From a bacterium (lineage in GTDB: Bacteria > Actinomycetota > Acidimicrobiia > Acidimicrobiales > Bin134), in assembly GCA_026708015.1 (NCBI GenBank), contig JAPOVT010000023.1, positions 22,644 to 86,643 of the forward strand: a stretch of DNA of 64,000 nucleotides. Reading direction: 5' to 3'. The notes below the pieces were generated by a model. That model had not been told where the DNA came from. It saw nothing but the letters and a program-made list of their open reading frames with translations, and searched no databases. Numbering within the stretch: position 1 is the stretch's first letter; each line of letters begins with the position of its first letter. Positions 62,401 to 64,000 of this stretch are shown here, piece by piece. Made by a program: the position numbers and the translations under genes.

Positions 62401-64000
62401 GACGGTCGCGCTCCAGCACCCGGTGGCGGCGGGCGGCGAGCTGGTGGTGCCGTTGGAGACGGCGGGCGCGGTCGCAGGCGTCGATTTCACGGTCGCGTTG
62501 GACACAACAAAGTCCGACAGCGGTGTGACGCTGCTGACCAGCGGCTCGCACAGCGTCCAGAATCCGGCGCTGCGGTTCGGGCCTGCCGCGGATTCGGCGG
62601 TGGTCGATTTCACCGCGGTCGACAACAAGGATCGCTCGCAGCCGTTCGTGAGCGTTGCGTTCGCCACGGGGTCGCGGGCGCCGGACCGCGAGGTCCGCCA
62701 GTTGCCCGGCGACGCGGGGTTTGTGATCGCCGACGACGAGACCGGCGCGCTGGAGGTGCCCGCCGACTGGCCGCTGCTGCCCCACGACGCCGGGCCGGGC
62801 GACAGGTTCCGGCTGCTGTTCGTCACTTCCGACACGCGCAACGCCCAGTCTGCGGGCATCGATGCCTATGACGACTTCGTGCGCTCCGTGGTGGCACACG
62901 GTGGCCATGAGGCACTGAAACCCTATGGAGGCTTGGTGTCGGTGGTGGGGTCGACCGCATCGGCCGACGCCCGCGCCCACACCGCGATGCGGACCGGCTC
63001 GGCGTGGGCCGACGCGGGCGATGCAGTGCCGATTGTGTGGCTGGCCGAGGATCCCGACGCTGATTTGACGGCGGCCGGCAGCTACAGCGCGTTTTATTCG
63101 ACGACCGCCGAGTGGGCCCTCCAGGACCGGCCTCGCAACGAGGCCGGCGGCCTGGTCGCGCCGGATTCGGCGGGCTATTTCACCGGCACCGCCCGTGACG
63201 GCACGAAGCGCACCGGCTTCGAGTTGGGCAAGACCCGGGCGGGCATCGGCGTGCTCAACAGCGCTGCTGCGGGCCGCACTCCGCTCTTCGACAGCACCTC
63301 TGCGGGCACTGTGGCCGCGTCGCAGCAGCGCTCGTTCTTTGCGCTGTCGCCGGTGTTCGCTGTGGCTGCTGGCGTGTCGGACCCTGCGGATGCGGTGTTC
63401 GCTGCGGTGCCGAAGGATTTGGCGTTGGCGGAGAACGCGAACGGCTCGACCACGGCGGTCGCGGTGGGGTCGCCGGTTGTGGCGTCGGACGCGAACGGCG
63501 ACAAGATCACCTACGGGCTCGAGGGCGTGCGGCCTGCGAGATGGCCCAGTGGCTTGGCGGGCCCGAACCCGCCCGACGGGTTCACGGTCGACACGTCGTC
63601 GGGCCAGATCTCCTACACCGGCACCGGCGTGGATCGTGAGGCGCTGCCGGGCGGCCTGGTGGCGATGGTGGTGACCGCTACTTCTGTGGGCGCGTCCGGT
63701 GTGGCGGCGACGGTGCGCCAGCCGGTGTCGGTGACGGTGACTGATGTGGACGAGGGCGACGCTGCTGTGGCGTTGGCCGGTGTGGCGGTGGCGGGCCGCT
63801 CGACGCTGAAGCTGGATGGCGTGTCGGGCGATCCCGACGGCGACCCGGCCGCCGATGCTTTGACGCTGCAATGGCAGGTGTCGTCGGCGAAGTCGGGTCC
63901 GTGGGCGGCGGCGACGGGCACAGGCCACGGCACTGCCGCCTATACGGTGCCGGTGGGCGACGCGGGCCGGTGGCTGCGCCTGCGGGTGTCCTACACCGAC
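38405..64000 (+). CDS. Giant Calx-beta-repeat surface protein (3' end outside window)
   Basis: One frame, open without stop from GTG 38405 to the window end: at least 8,532 codons. The frame is consistent at every point checked (e.g. 41792, 46400, 50429, 54179, 57122, 61199, 63998). An AAGG site precedes the start. The N-terminus has Arg-rich residues, a hydrophobic stretch VTAVVLAVAVGSGVLPVV and a probable cleavage after AEA, i.e. a signal peptide. The body is about thirty beta-sandwich repeats of 90-150 residues ending in acidic linkers such as VTVTDDDP; many contain the Calx-beta-like PADWAKPQTVTVTG motif. Cadherin-like plus Ig-like units occur near residues 1319-1532 and 8326-8532, and an unnamed domain near 3227-3446 and 8114-8322. 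Asp-rich loops suggest Ca2+ binding. Likely an adhesin or envelope fibre; anchor is not visible. Confidence 0.92.
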   Translation, partial: MNSAHIGQRPRRRAGRIGRRVTAVVLAVAVGSGVLPVVPGPLGAERAEAQTAQDASLLFSPNTLSSTQFEKTDSGYSKKLGVRIFTSQAVRMRAGGDLRFGGPGGGNSGNRCGFERHTPDGQSAAVLRATPGALGTGTTHCNWGGGSGNIGQSVRVTSPSTGVSVTELTLRGGVGGLHSGGPAGEYGTWADLTLEFTKAAFVALNKSTSSTTVTVEIGGALVRVSNGPGLGRCQNVSSLSGGGANIATCPKATGTITVTKPTLQVSISTGSSSTVAAKEGTDVDVLFTVFRPAMGQQQRQNVAAPTDIEVPLKFSGTGVTASDKPKTATFTFPKGKFFSSHKLSLPTDTVDELLEEMTVAIDADRLPPIAAVAPQVGTSGTSITFQVVDTNPTKVTLSVPDGVATERTYVAPGPALVKVDVGRPLDTAEKIELPLLFTPATLVRGTDYDLRLKPAKGVSLEGATLTLDGAGGDGPQVAEISVIAPDGGDTSKTLSVAIPTAQTPTGPNAPVITATGFTLDGKPQAVTGTGTGTITFIDDDPVRYGVGQIIFTPPNDSRSRSRGSALGEWEFGRVGQTDQYEASLGIFHRTNSSSDRYVLTAIYPAANDPRGGWTSTDSGRFASEIALRGGEVTRNGVKKTVGPSIELQNAPDGMSIHSFQRDADRRATVTFRMTAAARAAFTEPQNFQVKIGGMLLGQSIKQSRGPHCTDNDDLSTVNTCRPIVAHFRLQPGRDGRVVAPEVAVELGDTTDATATYAITLDRAPSSDVTVTPTSGDTSAVTAAPVVFRPGDANGDAPLTKMVTVTAVHNDAADNPGGSKAADVTISHAVTTSDNGYKNLALPDVTVDIVDDEPTEVSLTLANPHPAPEPITADGRMLLREGGGTGTGWDGATVTVSSSRPLRGNETLAPSLMLISDTGVDFLGDDRDVDIGRSTAPSNTNLCKYNGFKGRSSSPTLEFTSNVSLRKCLLDVKPFGTDDDSTNDAFTIRLGDGPGSAVLSNLEGGAVVASAGSFDFVLYDTSAAQGIDADVSSLDLDEGEKADIKVSLDAEPAQKTVVTVAAARQKANNHAPIDGKLSFNPTELTFSTDDWYRPQTVAVTAAQDADVFDHTDFDVVLAYSTDASVATRIPVDIDDDDAQKGTLKLSRPAISVAEFTGGAFRLGLTVGGDYRWSNSGENAGDKDSQNRNVITWKDASATVEGVRYAKPEALGDGSNKASIALAGAPAGLDFETTAGGSNDRTLTVPGAKGGATGTLKLRLSDALKKSLSKRTTVTVRLGGRLTRSLHHRYGGTGGDNLCATAKDLDDTACPPIEATFELLPLISTPVDAEFVSVPDDLVLAENADGSTAKIKIGSPVAAADFNGDTVAYSLKSPVPSGFEIDASTGQLAYSGTGVNREALTGSQVALTVVATSTGADSTATGVEQAVKVTVSDVDEGDATVALRADAIGRVGHTMRVVSVSGDPDGDPATAAIAYQWQVSADSGKTWTSATGSGNATANYRVASGDAGKQVRVQASYTDGGGNEETVHSTPVTAAAVAGIGAAVVVTDNKATEGDADDTAKFTVTLSETLVENEFAFAWLLFKGGTLNEDFSAVLSPALPGQRVSRNSDNGVTVRFGVVNGVPPPRTATVVLTALDDDDADSPKVEISPRLWLQIGRPATSLRSQSISVQGTVTITDDDDPSKLVSFADAVVTASEGGNTGADITATLKVTDSAAGSATVTVIDGTATWGDDYTYTGQSTAAGSGRRTLVVSWPAGSDTTPHTFTLRSVPDTVDEAQAEHFSLRLSDPTAGFSVGAQRELRADITDDDPLTVSLHGGGVVRKTPPDGTVRTPELAESSLVVRLSRPLAKLPDGKAEIVVVPLSMSGAGIKFGTADKPDSGDLTWQVVTDGGKSAGVTATGLGTAAPSLVFTAEAGKTVQQATVQLTEAAGQLKFSRLTRTVNVSLGTVSDTGLGTTAGAVQADSRLGTTSFELYGEIDPAGTVAVAPRSLVLVEGGSDLIYHVALARKPSGEVTMTVTSEDTTAVALKAQNPASSGPTVVKNSSGTLTVTWPDPADDADGWEVPVPVVLSAVTDADGADESVDITHQATGYTIPVVTAMVVDPAPGVNVVESGGTSVVESGADSKDSYTLVLDTPPTHNVKITAAVASGDTAAVSLSSSATGAVKNQNGSVTLTFTPANWAIPQRVDVAGVDDDIDNPGGRAAVISHTAASTDAGYNANAVTIADVKATVTDDDPTTVSFSGGGTITQGDTGTSATAVIKLDRPLADGEMAEVLLTYATDTQAGLPGGSTPDFTVSATGTGVSIRHADRAQPKIKLTGEAGKTVQQATVMFTATSRKDPDFAVESVTVSLGSVTDKALASNINLQGGLAAHSTDTTADLEIVDDKASVVTISPSSVSEADFKPTGTEGVFEAVFNLTLNSGGYARFSGGGRSCASGGSNVFANASGDAEAADYVWKGGTCLLNRKTYTVGPSVELVNAPEGLTVSGFKRTGPKKGTTAQVRLQFTAAGKSAFTKAGHEITLRVGGLVIVTDKAITSKPGEREGGDGDGDKCKGVLDTSGTDFGLDNPNVCPPAVGAFTLTASDGVTITQSGDATSVGEAGTPTDSYTVVLDQQPSADVTITVASSDTAIATVDKASLVFKPADWAKPQTVTVTGKPDAVDNPGGGRTVSITHTVASSDTHYHGIKIAAVEVTVTDDDPTTVTLAAPDASLTEGDATATATLRLTLGRALVAGERLKVPLRFTPAINPRPFTLKLAGTPAGVTLDVTDPANPAVVFAGRAGGSATVAEITVTPAGDPDLDTSDATITAQIPAASSGSGAFLLVTTADGTAKGDESLPGGAAGRGTCDTQAGACSVSLTLKDDGVGNAVKVAPASAAEGSAAVFTVTLPVAAPKGGAAVSYTLSDGRAMSSDPAYSVATGSADGANADYRNTAGTITVAEGAKTGTISVPTTADDVYEGPHYFTVTLGAVTATGLTLAASATEGAAVGTITDAADRPTVKFKRSSFTAFEDGGTVEIGLVKTGTTLVPTEVSWKTVMKQHSTATAGEDYTAASGTVALAPADSEGSFEVTILDDKLLETSETFSLALEADEHARAVSPHEAIVSLIADEEARLGLYGPDEVDEGSSIKVSVRLSAALGEDVAIPVQVIAGTATAGTDYTVTGPDGKALGATVAIPKGSRDADITISAADDGATDDRDETLTVKLGTLTGNLNHGLAKHSRRSELVVTIRQPSVPIAEIPAGWALLPAGLGPGDQFRLLLSTSTKTVATSGDIATYNKLVQDAVKAGHRQVHPHAAEYRAVAQTATTTARDNTGTRATDRSVPIYWLGGSGATHKVADDYADFYDGDWDSEAAARDENGKAVVVSAGPLAVTADAHHWVGIPCDDQTAIGVDTLGKPLGNTVADSKGVTAAAGVLSSAVYDPLGCHRVLTSQSLSLYGLSPVYTVAAPHKVTIAKAPTDAKLTEGDAGTVTFTVTSDVVPTADFDVTVMVEAAGSLHNPADAGAKTVSFTTGGAASKTLTVRLIDDDVDEPDGRLTASVVPSSGYRVDYDKQWRVSTALADDEATVVTFGTPTGTFTEQDATAPVSVPLSLGRKLIAGERVDVPLALSSATGTATSGADRLYALTATGAGVSIVEADTAAPTVSFAGKDAEAARLVFTPRTGVGDADADDETLKIAFGDLDADTLSTNVSGGAEGFDDGKPGDAAGEAATVALADDDLPVVSLSVTGNGLVDEGESLTVTATLNIATPVALRIPLRVGAGASAAASDYTLSNGGVITIAKGATSGSITFTAVDDGADEEYEALTLEFGTLPDTVTAGSPDRVGITIGGEILTVVVKVTGGGSIEGKLDGTVAKPPAGSTEAVQVELSRPIPAGLSAQVPLRLSTATGTALTGSGAARDFTLAASGNGVAMVGGATAAPTLTFTGSGTQTVQVATLTFASTGRDAGDQSGDPTAGGDSDGADELVVVTLGDLDASSLTTSAGLNLNPFDDELAATTHDVTTAVLIADDEASDRAVTWEHVSGGNKTGMGFTVNEGADITFKVKLASGTGPLRADFAAPQRPGFAGADDFSFPTSVFIPYGQSEATVVFSAKTDTAIEDNELIDITLGPVGQPGFTGTQLYFFIIYDGSLRVTLALKNPIPYGIAEHPSVAAAHRSAELEVKLGRALAAGERVDVPLAFAQIQLDSDGKPVLTDPAKEEVEEPADVGDFTLALATGDGVNTGVTLTKAGTLAPLVSFRGAGARTAVLVLTAVDDNTNEHRELLVPKLGDNAAFVAQTGTNVAEGAGPTASELRVPVISNEDTITVSAKVVVGQPCGGQAKVTEGSPAKFCIGASAAPAVDLEVALTVTQTGSYVAAGNLGTATVTLTPEVSLTTGASFSVPTSDRSADEPDGAVTAQADPAGGPYLVSSTSGSATVAVADGDPTTVTLARAVGNSIAEGASKKYTVTLGRALVAGEKLTVPLTVSGTASYGASDDFTFRQIAGTGLSWTAPAAGGAMSVAFTGPSAATATFWLDAAHDARYTETGETAAVALGTLVPTGLSGGARGADNAAALTITNVAVGAAIVESASSTAVTEAAGAGRTDTYTVALNTAPSVDVTVTVASGDATVATVTPATLTFKPADWNKPQTVTVTGVDDDAANPRGVRTTQITHTAASGDKRYDGGDLGSVTVTVTDDEKPTVSLKASAATVAEGGTVTVTATLTAAPGAKVSIPVRLRSAGTGTGKATAADFTLSNSGSIDVSAGATTGTLTFTARTDSIDEPTETLTLELGALPAAVTAGSPSHVAIAITDTNDDPVITVAPAASRPVTEGSPARFTVSAKPAVQYDLTVKLTVADAAAPSDFVATGDQGAATFTIPSGKSAAVLSVATVGDLTDEPHGPVSATVTAGDGYTVGSPAKATVQVQDDDAPLVVSVSGGGTVAEGDSTATAEITVRLSRPLAAGETVSVPLALSGTGVAAGDVVLTRKAGQGINTGVTLTGGSTLAPTVVFAGAGAQTAVLTAAAGGDVDSTHEQVQVALGSLGAGVAAARSASRVQVSVADDDGTTAAVLVSPTELSIDEGASAAYTVRLATAPASGTSVTVAAAIPVAQAGVAAVSPASVVFTLANWDRPQRFTVAGVNDSTDNAGLAPRSATVSHRVTSTDTAYQSVSAADVTVRVADAQPTVVEIAYQGRPNVTEGQSIESIRTTTNKNRRGFTITLSRPLRADERLEVPLRLEGHNITPDDFSKATISWHTRDLNNEGRPVRDPSNGGVTWLHGGRVYKPTKSMTTWAWGLFCFIDCGDQEEADFDVTSLDFVAVFDLATFGAVDPNSPPDVQTASLLLTLADDKIGEGRSETLTLALGDAAAFAARTDTSVAGGAVPHATKNKASVEVADNDPSLWLSKLAVDLTEGATPDTYTLRLSADPGNGATVTVDITSLDTRIATVSPTQLTFTGGSGGTWADPQTVTVTGVVDATAGDDATTLTHAVSGWSAVSAGPDVLVRVTDSPPGYTVTQSDGKTAVTEAPGAGRTDAYTVRLNSRPTVKVTVTPSSGSPKITLSDPLEFTSSNWWQPQTVTVTAVDDDVVNPAATLKATIAHAVATTDTVYRNLAPADVAVTVTDDETAGVTIVESGGSTRVADDGASTDSYTVVLDSKPTAKVTITATSASAAAATLSKVGADPGATVTLEFQPASWDEPQTVTVNGVADNADNGGNRTVDITHTVTTADSDYAKVAVGKVETTVTDDDVAGVTITESGGETTVPENGRSTDSYTVVLNTPPVGTVTVTATSPDAGAATVRGPTGQAGATATLTFTGGQGGDWATPQTITVTGVPNQFDDGAGRTPVITHSAVSTDTDEPYHNIKIGTVSVTVTDDDPDAGVTVTESEGSTQVADAGASTDTYTLVLDSKPTGNVVINVRAGTGKLATVRGPTGQAGATAKLTFTTSDWAEPQTVTVTGVDDAGQDDGRNTDTTVHSRSLTITHFVDRTATADKRFTDQVTIDPVAVSVLDDDETEVRIVETGGWTGGREPDVGTARVDSYEIRLGAKPSSTVRVEVSSADRDVLYVTGGNDRAGSASQSAQFVWQPAQWRTPRTVNVHTVADSIQRDNQKVEISHDPSGGNYNSAPTAVLSATVIDNDITAVTIVESGGSTEVAEAGAGNTDTYEVFINRKPAGGRRVAVRVTSNDPLAAKVSGGTGSGTSTLLTFTPSNSNRPQTVTVTGVDDDVANTGKARTAVISHAVETSDGVYTSDLSIASVNVTVVDDDPAPARIKLTSTFTAFDERPAAHLGLVVATVQGDSAFAADKTVTLKASGSGLPDRVAFKSIIFQSDLTIKAGTKRGQTAVTYLLTDDDVDQADETVTITGTLAGVTVEPLTVTLIDNDPTKMTLASAAASVNEDGGSTEVTVTLGAALPQGVAAVVPLAVTGAVAGEHYTLALKTGAGVNTGITLDTSKPHSAQNPALRFAAGALAATLVLTAKELDGTADRTVAIAYGSGQSAPSVSGSGGGTMPAGSPQQVKITNQDVPEITIAAGAATAESAPARFSVTSTLAPTADLSIDLDVTQTGNVAASGATGRKSVVIKAGKKSATFAVATADDKADEPDGAIAVAVVKGSGYTVGTTGSATVAVADNDPTAVTLTGKLERSLPRFLWNEGETAGTRELTVTLGRALGAGEVLEVPLAVAGGTVGSDFSLALKSGSPSSVKLAGRSLTFTGAKGSTVKAATLVVGLLEDTDTTDELITVSLPPSWPSNTVASPTTTVSGGASGSGRVAFRILDNDRSSVPGVRVHADGAVSLPVRHMRVTEGDTDGAQYRVSLNTDPGTGVTVTVTPSAADAGVIGLSPNTLRFTGGSGGNWASAQTVTVTGTSDDDADHAHTRITHAVTGYSGVAGAPSITVAVIDDDAPAGTSIFVIPDEVSGGRFVAGSSVTAELVPVGVSFAGAGQGAGHGETSFRNTGGRLWHPVTGELTAEALKSVTLTGAPAGLTVAAARLVRTHDQNSGDLFARTNGAHLVVDFAHSGAAIATDTTVQITVAGRLLSRAGGESGTPCRGGCPAITGSFTINAVTPAVEVSPLALALAEGGAAGEYSVWLTTDPGSGTIVTVTPISPDTGAVTVGRALRFTGGTNGSWDTAQKVTVTPVDDRDAAAETVTVTHTVANYTGVSSAPSVKVTVSDDETAAGVLGGVPKGGLTLTEAAGNTNTASYTLKLASQPTSDVTVTVASSKPAVAKVGKSAATLANSITLTFTPITWSAPQTVIVGGVANDDDDPGGSRAAAVTHGFAGGGYSSVTVADVDVSVADDDPTVVSLTGGGTVTEGDAAKAAEVTVSLGRKLIAGEKVAVPLTVTAGFAGTALTVALKGTPDGAVLTGPATDTPTVTFTGTSDTAKTVQSATVTFTPPAAHDDGNDVGETVTVALGTLTGGSLVTNVAGGAAAHSASNSATVKITDDDIEAITVRVGGGGGIEGAVSSGAGSSVTATVSLGRRLAAGDKAQVPLVLSTTTGTVLAGSSGRDFTLSASGDGVALTSATTAAPILTFTGHATDVVQVATLTFSSTGRDAGDQSGDATAGGDADGADELVVVTLGDLDAGSLSTSAGLGLDPFDDGDAGTTHDVTTSVLIADDEADDRAVSGFWKTSDDKPLVVLTLAEGRSGSLKIDLGSASGPVRVPLSHDFKSTAAGDFDVLPSSVFVPYGQSSASVEVSAADDDLVEDTEVARVSVGTDPPGFAFARPEEGKPANGAFDIFVTDTSVAVKLLQPTAGDGVVFEPASVGAAHRSVEFVLELGRALAAGERIDVPLAVSGAGVVPWADYTLVVKPGSTGVTMSGGNTLAPVVSFRGAGAQTATLVLTAVDDRFAEGEETVSVAMGDAAAFKAQSGTNVQTGPATSAEFSTPVSVRIVDASATPTVSVTGPSGPVFEGDAAGFFVSATPNRSGPVEVALTVAQTGGYVPDRVDGVKQLGTRKVTVPADALSVQLWVPTATKNGAQPDGSVSVTVAPGPYAVSAGSAQAAVRRTNGVTIIVSSAAVAEKGGTAEVTVALQHPVAAGGELVVPLETAGAVAGVDFTVALDTTKSDSGVTLLTSGSHSVQNPALRFGPAADSAVVDFTAVDNKDRSQPFVSVAFATGSRAPDREVRQLPGDAGFVIADDETGALEVPADWPLLPHDAGPGDRFRLLFVTSDTRNAQSAGIDAYDDFVRSVVAHGGHEALKPYGGLVSVVGSTASADARAHTAMRTGSAWADAGDAVPIVWLAEDPDADLTAAGSYSAFYSTTAEWALQDRPRNEAGGLVAPDSAGYFTGTARDGTKRTGFELGKTRAGIGVLNSAAAGRTPLFDSTSAGTVAASQQRSFFALSPVFAVAAGVSDPADAVFAAVPKDLALAENANGSTTAVAVGSPVVASDANGDKITYGLEGVRPARWPSGLAGPNPPDGFTVDTSSGQISYTGTGVDREALPGGLVAMVVTATSVGASGVAATVRQPVSVTVTDVDEGDAAVALAGVAVAGRSTLKLDGVSGDPDGDPAADALTLQWQVSSAKSGPWAAATGTGHGTAAYTVPVGDAGRWLRLRVSYTD
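38832..38842 (+). repeat. Eleven-G tract inside the giant gene
   Basis: Encodes Trp-Gly-Gly-Gly near residue 143 and is currently in frame. A change of one or two bases would truncate the protein soon after the signal peptide, the hallmark of slipped-strand phase variation. Confidence 0.7.
42360..43010 (+). other. Cadherin-like plus Ig-like unit, copy 1 (in the giant gene)
   Basis: Translation reads VPDDLVLAENADGSTAKI, FEIDASTGQLAYSGTGVNRE, VTVSDVDEGDATVAL, then YQWQVSADSGKTW and KQVRVQASYTDGGGN. The first part is cadherin-like, the second an Ig-like WQVS domain. The same order recurs at 63380-64000 (VPKDLALAENANGSTTAV ... LQWQVS ... LRVSYTD). Confidence 0.75.
48085..48740 (+). other. Unnamed ~210-residue domain, copy 1 (in the giant gene)
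   Basis: Begins IPAGWALLPAGLGPGDQFRL and includes VPIYWLGG, VADDYADFYDGDWDSEA and SLYGLSPVYTV. Unlike the surrounding repeats it is rich in aromatic residues and has two cysteines. A second copy is at 62745-63370. I know of no family name for it. Confidence 0.7.
62745..63370 (+). other. Unnamed ~210-residue domain, copy 2 (in the giant gene)
   Basis: VPADWPLLPHDAGPGDRFRL, VPIVWLAEDPDADLTAAGSY, SAFYSTTAEW and FFALSPVFAVAA align with the copy at 48085-48740. Here the cysteines are absent. It sits directly before the second cadherin-like unit. Confidence 0.7.

Overview
The window is high-GC DNA from an actinomycete-type bacterium. Diagnostic genes are a WhiB-family regulator, mshA of mycothiol synthesis, frequent GTG and TTG starts, a mycobacterium-like gene order (mshA, ybjN, proC, small excisionase-like HTH gene, hem genes) and a ctaD-ctaE-ctaF-ctaG oxidase operon. 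I lean towards class Acidimicrobiia, but that is inference from gene content and no 16S gene is present.

Layout. 1-4.8 kb: the 3' part of an aa3-type cytochrome c oxidase operon running into serS. 4.8-6.0 kb: a stand-alone AAA/DUF4143 ATPase. 6.0-10.7 kb (minus strand): paired crcB fluoride channels, ccdA and a TlpA-like lipoprotein (thiol/cytochrome c maturation), a WhiB7-type regulator with a long attenuator-like leader, an MBL-fold hydrolase and oligoribonuclease. 10.8-23.0 kb: housekeeping genes, namely dut, an HATPase-like protein, an aspartate dehydrogenase, tRNA-Lys, a histidine phosphatase, a MoaD/ThiS protein, mshA, ybjN, proC, a small HTH regulator, a SAM hydrolase, a 29-residue membrane microprotein, and tetrapyrrole genes (siroheme synthase N-domain, hemA, hemC, cobA-hemD fusion).

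23.0-38.4 kb is an accessory, defence-island-like region. It holds a tandem pair of DUF4143 ATPases (one broken by an out-of-frame internal deletion), a type II-like restriction-modification pair, a decayed IS30 transposase, an AbiEi/AbiEii-like toxin-antitoxin pair between two 161-bp direct repeats, an operon of XRE repressor, Ser/Thr kinase and TPR protein behind a 30-bp palindromic operator, small hypothetical genes, a truncated IS1595 transposase and a VWA-domain fragment. The kinase-TPR cassette is my best candidate for an undescribed system.

38.4-64.0 kb is one uninterrupted plus-strand reading frame of at least 8,532 codons, still open at the window edge. It encodes a giant secreted or surface protein made of about thirty Calx-beta-like repeats with cadherin-like, Ig-like and unnamed modules. 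An 11-G tract lies near its 5' end and a 9-G tract just upstream of its start, which suggests phase variation. All large minus-strand open frames across this region are shadows of this gene.
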